25,814 nucleotides of DNA from JTS-RE9 sp964649195 (GCA_964649195.1 CAZYPK010000066.1:1-25814); one strand, 5' to 3'; shown: positions 1 through 8,113, numbered from the stretch's first letter. Numbers and translations are program-made. The notes: generated from the sequence alone by a model not told the origin.

Positions 1-115
1 GGCTGAGTCCGCGAAGCCCCGGCCCAGGCGCACGAAGCAAGGTGAGGTAACTGAATGCTGAAGGCTGAAGGTCGCCGGGCCGGGGCTTGCGCAAAGCCTC
101 CAGCCCCAGCCACCC
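1..115. repeat. R1 composite palindrome, copy 1 (cut by the window edge)
   Basis: The left arm (1-25) contains GCGAAGCCCCGGCCC and the right arm (77-115) contains GGGCCGGGGCTTGCGC followed by CAGCCCCAGCCACCC, so the arms pair imperfectly around a loop of about 51 nt. The loop holds GCACGAAGCAAG. The reverse complement of this loop resembles the loop of the copy at 25561-25707 (shared GGCGACC, TCAGCCT and TTGCTTCGTGC), so the two copies lie in opposite orientation. The outermost left part is outside the window. It lies downstream of the DUF1501 gene and could fold at the end of that transcript. Confidence 0.75.
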
Positions 116-117
116 AA

Positions 118-179
118 GGCATCCTTCACCCACGGCATCTTTCAACCACAGCATCTTTCACCCACACATCATCTCACCC
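118..179. repeat. 16-bp tandem repeat, three units plus a partial
   Basis: Three consecutive 16-mers (118-133, 134-149, 150-165) differ at one to three positions from the pattern GGCATCTTTCACCCAC. A degenerate partial unit runs to about 179 and into the last codons and stop of the DUF1501 gene. It directly abuts the R1 palindrome. Confidence 0.7.
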
Positions 180-1415
180 CTTCAGCGCCGCCACGGGGGC
201 GAACTTCGCGCCGAGCACCGCCTGGCTGTCGGCGTTGAGCCAGCGGTCCAGCAGCGTGGCATAGACCTGGCGGAAGTCGGTGTGGTGTTTCAGATCGCCT
301 TCGTCAAGATCGGTCATGCTCGGGTGTTTGCCGATGACGCCGCCTTTGACCGCCGCGCCGGTGAGGAACATCGGCGCGGCTGCGCCGTGGTCGGTGCCCC
401 GGCTGGCGTTTTCCTTCACGCGGCGGCCGAACTCGCTGAAGGTCATCGTCACCACGCGCCGGTCGTGGCCGTGCTCCTTGAGGTCCTTGTGGAATGCCGC
501 CATTGCATCGCCCAGCTCGCGAAGCTGGTTGGCATGGGTGACGGCCTGATTCGCGTGGGTGTCGAACCCTTCGAGCGTGAGGTAGTAAATGCGGGTCGAA
601 AGGCCGGCATCGATGAGCTGCGCCACGGTTTTCATCCGCCGGGCGAGTCCGGTGCCGGGGTAGTTGACGCCGGTCTTGTATTGCGAAACGGCATCCTGCA
701 TCCGCCTGCTCGAGAGCAGCGCGGTGACGGTCGATTGCTGGAGGAAGCCGAGCAGGTCATCCGGCTTTGCCGCGGCGCGATCGGCCTTCGCGGCCGATTC
801 GATGATCGGGGCAAGCTGCGGCTGGCCGCCCAGGTTCAACTTGAACGCATCCATGTTGGCCACGCTGGGCACGCGCACCCGCCGGGCCACGACGGCCAGC
901 GGCTGGCGGTCGTGGCCCAGATGCAGCGCGGGCGAGTCGCCGGTGTTGGCCGCCTGATGCTGATCGAGATACCTGCCCACCCAGCCGGTCATGCGGCGCA
1001 TCTTTTCCATGTCGCGCACCGCGGTGTGCCAGATGTCCATCGATGAAAAATGGGAGCGGTCCGGGTTCGGGTAGCCGACGCCCTGCAAGACCGCGAGTTG
1101 TCCCTGCTGCATCAATTCGGAGAAGCCTGACAGCGAGGGATGAAAGCCCAGGTGATCATCGATCTTGAGAACCTGGTTGTTCTGGATGCGGGTGGTGAAC
1201 CGGCTCTTGTGATAGACATCATCCCCGTAGGGAATGACGGTGTTGATGCCGTCGTTGCCGCCGGTGAGTTGGATGACAACGAGAATCTTTTCGCCTTGCC
1301 TGGTGGCGGCGACGGCGCTGCCGCTGAGCAGAAACTGCGGCACCGTGGGAGCCAGCGAAAGCAATGTGGCGCCCGAAGCGGAACGCTGAAGAAACCGGCG
1401 GCGGGAAGTGGTCAT
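174..1415 (-). CDS. DUF1501 family protein, Tat-exported
   Basis: This 413-residue protein belongs to the DUF1501 family, which is abundant in planctomycetes and has an alkaline-phosphatase/sulfatase-like fold; the substrate is unknown. The N-terminus reads SRRRFLQ followed by a hydrophobic stretch ending near SAVAA, a twin-arginine signal, so export in folded form is expected. Visible family blocks are GGNDG at residues 52-56, the PDRSHFSS block, GFDTHANQ, and FGRRVKENASRGTDHG followed by the DFRQVYATLLDRWL block near the end. The start is supported by GGAG about 9 nt upstream. It lies 24 bp downstream of the DUF1800 gene, the usual partner of this family, and the two are very likely co-transcribed. 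Full length; no defect seen. Confidence 0.93.
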   Translation of the reverse strand: MTTSRRRFLQRSASGATLLSLAPTVPQFLLSGSAVAATRQGEKILVVIQLTGGNDGINTVIPYGDDVYHKSRFTTRIQNNQVLKIDDHLGFHPSLSGFSELMQQGQLAVLQGVGYPNPDRSHFSSMDIWHTAVRDMEKMRRMTGWVGRYLDQHQAANTGDSPALHLGHDRQPLAVVARRVRVPSVANMDAFKLNLGGQPQLAPIIESAAKADRAAAKPDDLLGFLQQSTVTALLSSRRMQDAVSQYKTGVNYPGTGLARRMKTVAQLIDAGLSTRIYYLTLEGFDTHANQAVTHANQLRELGDAMAAFHKDLKEHGHDRRVVTMTFSEFGRRVKENASRGTDHGAAAPMFLTGAAVKGGVIGKHPSMTDLDEGDLKHHTDFRQVYATLLDRWLNADSQAVLGAKFAPVAALKG

Positions 1416-1439
1416 GGCGAATGCTCCGGGGCTATATGC

Positions 1440-2837
1440 TCATCCCAATTGAAACTCCGGCAGGGCGCTGATCGCGTGCAGGGTGTTGCCGATGGCGATG
1501 TGATGATCACCGCCGGTCTCGGCGACCTTGATCAGTCTCTCACGCACCTCGCGGGGCGGATCGACGGCGACGAGCAGCGCGAGCAGCCAATCGACGATGG
1601 CCTGCGGCGATGTCTTGCCGCGCCGCGCGGCCAGGCCGTCGAGCCTGCCGCCGCCGAAGGTCGATTCCTTCGTGTCGATGATGGAGCGCACGAGATTGGC
1701 GCGGCCAAGCAGCGTGGAGGAATTGATCCACGTCCGGCCACCCTCCCAGCCTTTGACGTTGGGCGGATAAAAGACCGCCTGCCCCAGCCGCTCCAGCGCC
1801 TGGGCCACCTGGTTCATGTTGGTGCGGCCCTCCAGCGCCCGCAGCAGACCGATGGCCAGCGAGACCGGCGACTTGATCATGCGTCCGATGGCGCGGTCGC
1901 TGAAGAAGAGGTCGCTCGAAAGCAGACGGCGAATGACGGGGCCGATGTCGAAGCTGTTGTCACGAAGCTGGGCGGCGATCGGTTCGATCATCTCCGCGGA
2001 AAGCGACGGCTCTTCGGCGACGAAATACCTGACGAGTTTGCCGGCGATGAAGCGCGAAGCGGCGGGCTGCGCGAGGATGATCCGCACGGCATCATCGCCG
2101 TTGTGGTTGCCTGATTTTCCGAGAAAGGATTTGACGCCCTCATCGTGCTGATGTTGGTTGAAGCGGAACCCGTCGCGCACCACCTCCGAGCCGGTGAAGG
2201 CCCGGGCGACTTCCCTGATGTCATCCTCGGTGTAACGGCCCACGCCAAGGCAGAAAAGCTCCATCAGTTCGCGGGCATAGTTTTCGTTGGGGCGAACCTT
2301 GCGATTGGTCGCGGCATCGAGCCAGAGCAGCATGGCGGGATCGCGGGAGACGGCCTGCACGAACGGCTCGAACCTGCCCAGGGCATGTGTGCGAAGCAGG
2401 TCGCCGTGGCGAAGCATCAGGCGGGCGTTGTCCACCTTCGCGGCGCTGGTGGCGAAGTGGCCATGCCAGAAGAGCGTGGTCTTTTCGAGCAGTTGATCCG
2501 GCGTGAACAACATGCGAAACAGCCAGTAGGACGAAAGCGACTGCGGATTGCCCGTGGCCATCATCGTGTCGCCCAGGGTGGACATTTGGCTTTCAAACTG
2601 CGCCGGGTCGGCGGCGAAATCACGGTCGCCTTCGGTCGTGGCCTCCGCCTGCTTCGCCGGGGAGAAGAGACGATCGAGCGTGGCATCGAGACCTTCCTTG
2701 ACGGCGCGATCAAGCTCCATCGTATTCGCCGCGAAGCCCGCGCGGCGAAAAAGGTGAGCCGCGAGTTTCGCGGACCATGGGCGATCAAGCGAAGGCTTGA
2801 AGGGAACCCAGGCGGTGATGGGAGTGGGAGAAGTCAT
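1440..2837 (-). CDS. DUF1800 family protein
   Basis: This 465-residue protein (from ATG 2837) is a DUF1800 member. Visible blocks are HLFRRAGF (28-35), FWHGHF (123-128), NENYARELMELF (184-195) and the late VKGWEGGRTWINSS block. The family is paired with DUF1501 in many planctomycetes, often for exported proteins, but its biochemical role is not established. The start is ambiguous. ATG 2837 begins where the family homology begins, but only one base separates it from a 12-unit heptamer array and there is no Shine-Dalgarno sequence. The frame stays open upstream to a GTG at 2960 that overlaps the stop of the preceding gene (GTGA), which would add 41 residues, 28 of them array-encoded. I prefer 2837. 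No signal peptide is evident from either start. Confidence 0.92.
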   Translation of the reverse strand: MTSPTPITAWVPFKPSLDRPWSAKLAAHLFRRAGFAANTMELDRAVKEGLDATLDRLFSPAKQAEATTEGDRDFAADPAQFESQMSTLGDTMMATGNPQSLSSYWLFRMLFTPDQLLEKTTLFWHGHFATSAAKVDNARLMLRHGDLLRTHALGRFEPFVQAVSRDPAMLLWLDAATNRKVRPNENYARELMELFCLGVGRYTEDDIREVARAFTGSEVVRDGFRFNQHQHDEGVKSFLGKSGNHNGDDAVRIILAQPAASRFIAGKLVRYFVAEEPSLSAEMIEPIAAQLRDNSFDIGPVIRRLLSSDLFFSDRAIGRMIKSPVSLAIGLLRALEGRTNMNQVAQALERLGQAVFYPPNVKGWEGGRTWINSSTLLGRANLVRSIIDTKESTFGGGRLDGLAARRGKTSPQAIVDWLLALLVAVDPPREVRERLIKVAETGGDHHIAIGNTLHAISALPEFQLG

Positions 2838-2838
2838 T

Positions 2839-2922
2839 GGGGATTTCGGATTTGGGATTTCGGATTTGGGATGTCGGACTTGAGATTTCAAATTTGAGAT
2901 TTGAGATTTGAGATTTCGGATT
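2839..2922. repeat. heptamer tandem array, 12 units (TGAGATT/TCGGATT type)
   Basis: Twelve consecutive 7-mers fill 84 bp. Units include TGAGATT, TCGGATT, TGGGATT and TCAAATT. The array ends 1 bp before the ATG of the DUF1800 gene and occupies most of the gap to the upstream gene. Because 84 is divisible by both 7 and 3, it is also an open frame on the minus strand, encoding an NLKSQIS-like 7-residue repeat. A related array is at 10594-10663. Confidence 0.9.
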
Positions 2923-2956
2923 GAAGGCGTTGCTGCGCCGCGAGCGGTTTGGGGGA

Positions 2957-4714
2957 TCACTTGGGGAGCGAGAGTTTTGCGCGGAGGTCGATCGTCGCCC
3001 AGTTGTCCTTGAAGGTCATGCTCGACCTCATGGAGCGCACGTGGCCGACCAGTTCGAGCAGCGTGTCGATTTCCTGTTTGGCCTGTGCGGGGGTGTGACC
3101 CTTTTCGAGCATGTTCTGCGAGATCAGCGTTTCGCGGTTGTCCTTGAGCGACTGGAGGAGTGCGGGGCCGTCGAGTTCGATGAGGGTGTTTTCCTCGATG
3201 CTTTCATCGGCCTTCTGCGCCTTGGCGGCCTTGATCAAATCCTCGGCCAGCCCGCGGGTGCTGGCGATCATGATGCGGTCGTCCACGATCGCCATCGAAG
3301 GCGAGAAGTTGTAGATGATGTCCGCCTTGGTCTTGTCGCCCTTGTCGGCGTCGAAGACATACTTTGAAAAGAGCAGCGTCGCGCCGTTGATCTTGTCAAG
3401 GTCGCTCAACAGCATCGGCTTGCCATCCTGCGTGCCCTGGAGGTTGACGAAGTTGAGCACGGTGTGAAACGCGGTGCGGAACTGGGCGATGGTGATCTCA
3501 TCGGCCGTCTTGAGCCTCATCACCAGGGCGAAGGCGGGAACCTGGATCGCGGGCGTCACCTCCTTGAACGAAGGCCGGGTGACGATGATCTGCGCCTGCG
3601 GATGAAAGGAGGCGAGCACCTCGGCATTGAAGGGCCGACCGGAGAAAAAGAGCGTGAGCTGCGAATCGGCCTGGGCGATCCCGGCGGCGATGTTCTCATC
3701 GAACAGGTCATCGGCACTGCGAAGCATGGCGGCGATGTCGCGGTGGGCGGTGAAGGAAAGCATCGTGCCCGGCGGACGCAGCGGCCTGGGCGCGCCGGCC
3801 TTGCCCTGCGGTGCAAAAAAGAAGCTGCGCGACGGGTCGATGCGCGACGCATCGTGCGGAGCGCCGATCATCAGATGCAGATCATCATCCTTCACCCGCA
3901 GCGCGGCGGTGACATAGGGGGCATGTTTGAGCGTTTCCTGCACCCCGCCAAAAAGCAGCTCGGCAGCCGGATTGTCGCTCTTGTCCTTGAGCACCTTGCT
4001 CAGCAGGCCCAGCCCGCGAATCAGCGGCAGGCGGGTGAAGGCCCACGCGGTGGGACGATCCGTGGCACCGCCCTGCCGGGCGGCGGCGGCTTTGAAGTCA
4101 CGATCGTTGGCCAGCGCGGTCTTGGAGCCGTCGATCATGTTGTCGAACATGGCTTTGCCCATGTCGGGATTGTTGGTGAAGACAAACCATTTGCCGACGA
4201 TGGCGAAGCCGCCTTTGCCGACCTTCCATGTTTCGATTTCACGATAGGTGCGGCCCTTCTGAATGGCGCCGCGATGGTGCTGTTCCACCGCGGCGGCGAC
4301 GGCTTCGTGGATTTTCGCAAGCCTGGCCGCATCGGTGGCCTTCATCAGCAGGGCGAAGCCGCCGGTGGAAAGATCGAAGGCGACATGAAGCCCCCCGCCT
4401 GACATCGATTCGATGGCGTCGCGCCACTTCATGCCGGTCTGCTTCTCGAAGAATGCGACCGCCTTCTGTAGCTTTTCATAATCCGGCGAGGCGAGGTATT
4501 GCCTGTAACCATCGGTCGCTTCGAGCTTTTTTCGCAGCGGATGATCCATCGCCAGGCTGAGCACCGCGCGGGGATCGGAGAGCTCGGCATAGACGATGGC
4601 GGAGCCGGGCAGAATCTCCGCCGCGGATTTGTCATCCGCATCAGGCCCGGCCTGCGCGAAGCCGGCCAGCAGCAGAATGAGCGAGGTCAGGCGGAGGAAG
4701 GAATGGCGTGGCAT
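2957..4714 (-). CDS. secreted protein of unknown function, DUF3352-like
   Basis: This 585-residue protein starts with a signal peptide (a hydrophobic run LTSLILLLAGFAQAG, with likely cleavage after AQA). The mature part opens with a stretch of the type 'ILPGSAIVYAELSDPRAVLSL', resembling DUF3352-like and other planctomycete secreted proteins that begin with 'P..ailyvrv.d' segments. I recognise no catalytic motif. The later segments 'GGLHVAFD', 'GKWFVFTNN' and 'IVDDRIMIAST' suggest repeated beta-rich domains. GGGAG about 9 nt upstream supports the ATG. It is the first gene of the run with DUF1800 and DUF1501, and its TGA stop overlaps a potential GTG start for the next frame. The family assignment is tentative; the gene itself is secure. 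Confidence 0.85.
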   Translation of the reverse strand: MPRHSFLRLTSLILLLAGFAQAGPDADDKSAAEILPGSAIVYAELSDPRAVLSLAMDHPLRKKLEATDGYRQYLASPDYEKLQKAVAFFEKQTGMKWRDAIESMSGGGLHVAFDLSTGGFALLMKATDAARLAKIHEAVAAAVEQHHRGAIQKGRTYREIETWKVGKGGFAIVGKWFVFTNNPDMGKAMFDNMIDGSKTALANDRDFKAAAARQGGATDRPTAWAFTRLPLIRGLGLLSKVLKDKSDNPAAELLFGGVQETLKHAPYVTAALRVKDDDLHLMIGAPHDASRIDPSRSFFFAPQGKAGAPRPLRPPGTMLSFTAHRDIAAMLRSADDLFDENIAAGIAQADSQLTLFFSGRPFNAEVLASFHPQAQIIVTRPSFKEVTPAIQVPAFALVMRLKTADEITIAQFRTAFHTVLNFVNLQGTQDGKPMLLSDLDKINGATLLFSKYVFDADKGDKTKADIIYNFSPSMAIVDDRIMIASTRGLAEDLIKAAKAQKADESIEENTLIELDGPALLQSLKDNRETLISQNMLEKGHTPAQAKQEIDTLLELVGHVRSMRSSMTFKDNWATIDLRAKLSLPK

Positions 4715-4893
4715 GGAATGAACTCCCAGAGCGGGCGGAGGATGAAGGACGGATCGCGGCTGGAATCAGGTGATTTTTGATTCATCGCCGATGTCAGGAG
4801 CTTACCCGTGGAAGATGGATATTGTTGCAGGGACGGGGGAAATGGGGGCGGAGAATTTTTGGGTGTTCGTTGCTACGCCGCAAGCGGCGGATG

Positions 4894-4924
4894 AAAAAAG
4901 CCCGATCCGCGCGGGATCGGGCTT
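4894..4924 (-). terminator. rho-independent terminator of the SGNH hydrolase gene
   Basis: An 11-bp stem (4898-4908 with 4914-4924) with a 5-nt loop is followed, reading on the minus strand, by six T residues. It lies 27 bp after the hydrolase stop. There is no T-run on the plus side, so it works in the minus direction. It separates the hydrolase from the DUF3352-like/DUF1800/DUF1501 operon. Confidence 0.88.
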
Positions 4925-4951
4925 GTTCGCATTTGGGGTTGTTGATTCGTT

Positions 4952-5692
4952 TTACTTGCGGGCCTTGAGCGCCTGGGCCAGGCTCGCGGCACAGGTCTCG
5001 GCGACGAGCTTGTTGCCGGCGTTGTTCAGATGCACCGTGTCGCCGGTGAGGATGCCCCTGTCCTTGTTTTCCTTGTTTTGCACCTTCAGCGCATCGATGA
5101 ACGTCTTGCGAAGATCGCATAGCACCAGGCCCTGTTCTTTGGCCACCTTCCGGCTGATGGCGGCATATTCATCGAGCATCGCGTCCATCTGGTTGGTGCC
5201 GTCGTGCTTCTCGCCGATGACGGTGGGTGTGGCGAGGACGACGATCGCGCCGCCATCTTGGATGCGTTTGATGATGTCGTTGAGGCCGGACTCGAAGTCT
5301 TCCTTCTTGGTGCCGTTGTTTCTGTTCCAGTGCCAGACATCGTTGATGCCGATGTAGATGAAAACGATCGTTGGCTTCTTGCCGGTCACATCTTTTTCAA
5401 GTCGTTTCTGAAGATCGGGCACCTTGTGGCCGGAGATGCCGGCCTTGATGAGTTCGACCTTTTTGTCGGGTTGTTTGGCCTTGAGCGCCTCTTCGATGAG
5501 CCAGACGTAGCCGTTGGGCTTGACGCCGCCCTGGGTGATGGAGTCGCCCAGGAACGCGATGCGTTCGCCTTCCTTGAGCGGCGAATCCTTGCCGACGAGG
5601 GCGTCGATGCCCGAAGTTCCATCCTCGGCCGCGCAGGCCGGCGGGCTGAGGAGGGAGAGCGCCACGGTGAAGAGAAAGGCAAAACGAAGCAT
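4952..5692 (-). CDS. secreted SGNH/GDSL-family hydrolase
   Basis: This 246-residue protein has a signal peptide (hydrophobic residues 2-18, cleavage near PACA) and the SGNH blocks in order: FLGDSITQGG with the nucleophile Ser51, an oxyanion-hole Gly in ISGHK near residue 86, GIND at 115-118, and GDTVHLN with Asp218 and His221. The catalytic set is intact, so an active esterase or lipase on extracytoplasmic substrates (acylated sugars or lipids) is likely; the exact substrate cannot be read. I chose the internal ATG at 5692, because it begins the signal peptide and has AAAGGAT upstream; an in-frame ATG at 5749 would bury the signal behind 19 extra residues. Monocistronic, with its own terminator. 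Confidence 0.9.
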   Translation of the reverse strand: MLRFAFLFTVALSLLSPPACAAEDGTSGIDALVGKDSPLKEGERIAFLGDSITQGGVKPNGYVWLIEEALKAKQPDKKVELIKAGISGHKVPDLQKRLEKDVTGKKPTIVFIYIGINDVWHWNRNNGTKKEDFESGLNDIIKRIQDGGAIVVLATPTVIGEKHDGTNQMDAMLDEYAAISRKVAKEQGLVLCDLRKTFIDALKVQNKENKDRGILTGDTVHLNNAGNKLVAETCAASLAQALKARK

Positions 5693-5784
5693 GTGATGAA
5701 TCCTTTTGAAAGGGGAATGGAAGCGTGAAACGGAAACGACGGAATCCATACGCGGATTGCAACATCAATCTACTTGGTTTCGGG

Positions 5785-5819
5785 GAGGGGCGGGGGTCGG
5801 GTATCGGGTGTCGGGGGGG
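5785..5819. repeat. short GC-rich heptamer-like array
   Basis: Units GAGGGGC, GGGGGTC, GGGTATC, GGGTGTC and GGGGGGA follow each other at 7-bp spacing in the gap between the divergent SGNH and PilZ genes. It is less regular than the other arrays. The strand is extremely G-rich and could form G-quadruplex structure. Confidence 0.5.
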
Positions 5820-5898
5820 AGGCCCGGGGGGTCCGATTCAATGTTACAGGCGATTTAACCGATAGGAACGGAATAACGCCACCGAACGAGGGCTGACC

Positions 5899-6222
5899 AT
5901 GACCACGCCACACGAACGCCGCCGCGATGCCCGTTTGATGCTGATCCGGCCGGTGAAGGTGCAATGCCTGCACACCGGTCGGTATCTGCCTGGACGAACG
6001 GCCAACCTCTCCACCAGTGGCGCCCTCATCGAAATCGACAATCCTTCACTGCTGATTCCGGGGCAGCGGGTGAAGGTGGGCATCGCCCGGACGAAACAGG
6101 ATGTGATCCTCGCCGCCGGTGAGATGAGCCATGCGACCGTGGTTCGCAGCATGGGGCATCGCGGAAGCCAGACGGTGGCGATCATGTTCGATCAGCGGCA
6201 GGAGTTGGCGGCGACGGGATAA
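5899..6222 (+). CDS. PilZ domain protein (putative c-di-GMP receptor)
   Basis: This 107-residue protein is a stand-alone PilZ domain. The first c-di-GMP signature RxxxR is visible at Arg8-Arg12 in ERRRDAR and the second, NxSxxG, at Asn36-Gly41 (NLSTSG), both at the expected spacing. PilZ proteins bind cyclic di-GMP and relay it to motility, surface or polysaccharide functions. The start has GAGGG about 8 nt upstream. There is no operon partner: the left neighbour is divergent and the right one is convergent. A Tad pilus locus lies 1.9 kb downstream on the same strand, but a link is speculative. Confidence 0.88.
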   Translation: MTTPHERRRDARLMLIRPVKVQCLHTGRYLPGRTANLSTSGALIEIDNPSLLIPGQRVKVGIARTKQDVILAAGEMSHATVVRSMGHRGSQTVAIMFDQRQELAATG

Positions 6223-6273
6223 AACCTTCTGTAACCTGATCCGTTCCACACCGCGCGCACCGTTTTCCATCAT

Positions 6274-7473
6274 TTATTCAGCGGGAATTATTTTGATCGA
6301 AGAGGGACTGGGCGAGAGCCTGGCTTTGAGTGCTCCGGCATTCAGGAGTCCAACGATGCGGCGGGCGTCAGGGGCGGAGAAACCACCTGCGCAAGAGATC
6401 AACGCTTTCCGGTCGATTCTCGATTGAATCGTTGCAATCATGATTGCCTTCCCATCCAGAACGATGGCCAACATGCGGCCGGGATGCCGTTGTGTCATAT
6501 CGCCCAGCAGTGCGGCGCCAGTGGAGTCGAGCGCGAACTCGACAGCGAGAAACCCTGCGTGATCACGCGACAGGCGCGCCGATTCAACGCGCCACTGCGC
6601 ATCGGCGTCGCTCAATCGTTCCTTGATCTGATTGCTCAGCAGCAGGTAATACTTGTCTTTATGCCGCGCTCCGACGATCCCCTGCCGCGACAAAAAGGCT
6701 GTTGCATCGGCCTCAAGCAATTGTCGGTCACCCGCCTCGTACAGCATGTTGCCGATATCGTCGATTTCGTGCCAGATATACGGCTCATCCGGGGCTGTAT
6801 CGGGGCCGTTCTTCTGCAATCCATCCTGATAGGACTCCATATCCTGCACAGGCGTCGGAGCAATGCGGAATTCGAGCACGCCTCGGGGCCGCAGCCTTTC
6901 CATCACCGCCTCAATATCAGGATACGGTCCCCGATTTCGATTGTGAGACTCGAATGAATCGAATACGGCTCGAATCTCTTCGGTCAGCGAAGGATGGCGG
7001 TCAATCAGGGCCGCCATGCCCGCCCTCCGCTCGTTTTTGGTCCTCTTGTATAGGAACCGCTCAATCTCCGCCCGGCTGACATCCTTCGCCATCAAATGAT
7101 CGACCGATGAAACATGAGCCTCGCGCAGGCTCAGAACCTCCGGCGGCGGCATTGGCCCGCGAACCTCCAACCGCCCTCCACCCAGATTTCGGAACTTCAA
7201 GCCGGCAACGCCTTGCGGATCGATACGCCGTTCAATGGCGAGGACCGCTTTGTCGATCTCTTCGTCCGTGTCGCGCCCTCCGGCGATCTTCATTTCGTAC
7301 GTCAGCACGAAACTGCCATGAGTGTGCGCGAGGGGCTTTGCCATTTCCTCCTGCGAAGAATTGCCGGCTGATCCTCTGTTAGGCGGTGAAACAATCGTTT
7401 CATCATCGCACCCTAAAATAAGAACGGAAACGACCGCCGACAGGATGGCGAAGCGGCGAGATTGAAGTCCCAT
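6274..7473 (-). CDS. SecD-like lipoprotein lacking the membrane domain
   Basis: This 399-residue protein has a lipoprotein signal (lipobox LILGC, Cys22). The body resembles the periplasmic part of SecD: an early 'IDKAVLAIERRIDPQGVAGLKFRNLGG'-type segment like the P1 base (about 75-105), then a C-terminal block with GRMLAIVLDGKAIM, CAGGFSAPDARRI and LLNAGALKARL, matching the region just before TM2 of SecD. The protein stops there, so the whole export-channel membrane domain is absent. I chose ATG 7473, which has AAAAGGG upstream and begins the lipoprotein signal; the frame is open to 7530. Paralogues of this type occur in planctomycetes as far as I know; the function is unclear, perhaps periplasmic substrate binding. 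Convergent with the PilZ gene. Confidence 0.8.
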   Translation of the reverse strand: MGLQSRRFAILSAVVSVLILGCDDETIVSPPNRGSAGNSSQEEMAKPLAHTHGSFVLTYEMKIAGGRDTDEEIDKAVLAIERRIDPQGVAGLKFRNLGGGRLEVRGPMPPPEVLSLREAHVSSVDHLMAKDVSRAEIERFLYKRTKNERRAGMAALIDRHPSLTEEIRAVFDSFESHNRNRGPYPDIEAVMERLRPRGVLEFRIAPTPVQDMESYQDGLQKNGPDTAPDEPYIWHEIDDIGNMLYEAGDRQLLEADATAFLSRQGIVGARHKDKYYLLLSNQIKERLSDADAQWRVESARLSRDHAGFLAVEFALDSTGAALLGDMTQRHPGRMLAIVLDGKAIMIATIQSRIDRKALISCAGGFSAPDARRIVGLLNAGALKARLSPSPSSIKIIPAE

Positions 7474-7653
7474 GAAATGCACCCTTTTCAGAAACTGAAT
7501 CCCTGTGATAATGTTTGGCGCCTGCCCCACCCATCATAAACGCACTCATTCCAAATGACCATGAAAATGCAAGAGCCGTTCGCCCAGGGCAATTTTAATC
7601 AGAATCGTCACCTGCCGACGTGTCAGGCCACAATGATCACTCTGGGATTACCG

Positions 7654-7881
7654 ATGAACATCAAAGGCTCGAAGAAACGTGCAAAAGTGACCGGGCGAAA
7701 GCGGAAAGCCGCGTCGTCGGATGTCGCTGATGCGAAGTTGTGCGAGGAGGTTTTGCCTGAGCTTGTCCGCATCCTGGAGGCTCCCGACACGAAGTGGCTT
7801 TCATACGACAAGAAGTTGGATGCCACGCTTGCCCGGTGGAGTGTGCGGAAGCCGTGCGAGCGTCTGCCGCATCGGAAGTGA
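7654..7881 (+). CDS. small hypothetical protein, Lys/Arg-rich N-terminus
   Basis: This open frame could encode 75 residues with a strongly basic N-terminus (about ten Lys/Arg in the first 20 residues) and a predicted helical, more acidic middle (DAKLCEEVLPELVRIL). Codon third positions are GC-rich, like the neighbours. There is no clear Shine-Dalgarno sequence, and in-frame ATGs at 7555 and 7636 are alternatives, so the start is uncertain. I do not recognise a family. The stop is followed immediately by repeat R1 copy 2. It may not be a gene. Confidence 0.4.
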   Translation: MNIKGSKKRAKVTGRKRKAASSDVADAKLCEEVLPELVRILEAPDTKWLSYDKKLDATLARWSVRKPCERLPHRK

Positions 7882-7894
7882 GGCAGTGGTTCAG

Positions 7895-8023
7895 TTTGAA
7901 TCCGGGGGAATCCGGGGGCTGGGGCTGAGTCCGCGAACCCCCGGCCCGATGAAACAGCAAGGCTCCGGGGGCTCCGGGGGCGTCGGGGGCGCCGGGGCGT
8001 CGAAGACTCCGCCCCAGCCACCC
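7895..8023. repeat. R1 composite palindrome, copy 2, with 9-bp GC-rich tandem units
   Basis: GGCTGGGGCTGAGTCCGCG and CCCCCGGCCC at 7918-7946 pair with GCCGGGGC and CGCCCCAGCCACCC near the right end (8010-8023). Flanking and inner sequence is made of 9-mers such as GGAATCCGG and GGCTCCGGG (7898-7915 and 7970-8005). The R1 loop is reduced to GATGAAACAGCAAGG, so this copy looks internally deleted and expanded relative to copies 1 and 3. Confidence 0.7.
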
Positions 8024-8092
8024 GTCGCCTTGGCGAACGGAGGCAACGGATGCGGGCGATGCAAGACATCACGTCGTTCGCCAAGGCGAACG
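8023..8092. promoter_or_regulatory. pair of operator-like palindromes upstream of cpaF
   Basis: A near-perfect palindrome CGTCGCCTTGGCGAACG (8023-8039) and a perfect 8-bp inverted repeat CGTTCGCC-AA-GGCGAACG (8075-8092) share the core CGCC(TT/AA)GGCG. Their centres are 53 bp apart, about five helical turns, and the second lies around the expected -35 region of the cpaF promoter. This fits binding of a dimeric regulator at two sites, but the regulator is unknown. Confidence 0.4.
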
Positions 8093-8113
8093 GCTAACTT
8101 CGTGGCGATGCAC

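Noticed and set aside
87..1046. 319-codon plus-strand ORF opposite DUF1501
   Set aside because: It starts in repeat DNA and is antisense to a gene with clear family motifs.
5771..5835. Riboswitch in the G-rich gap before the PilZ gene
   Set aside because: The sequence is a degenerate tandem array without a conserved aptamer motif that I recognise.
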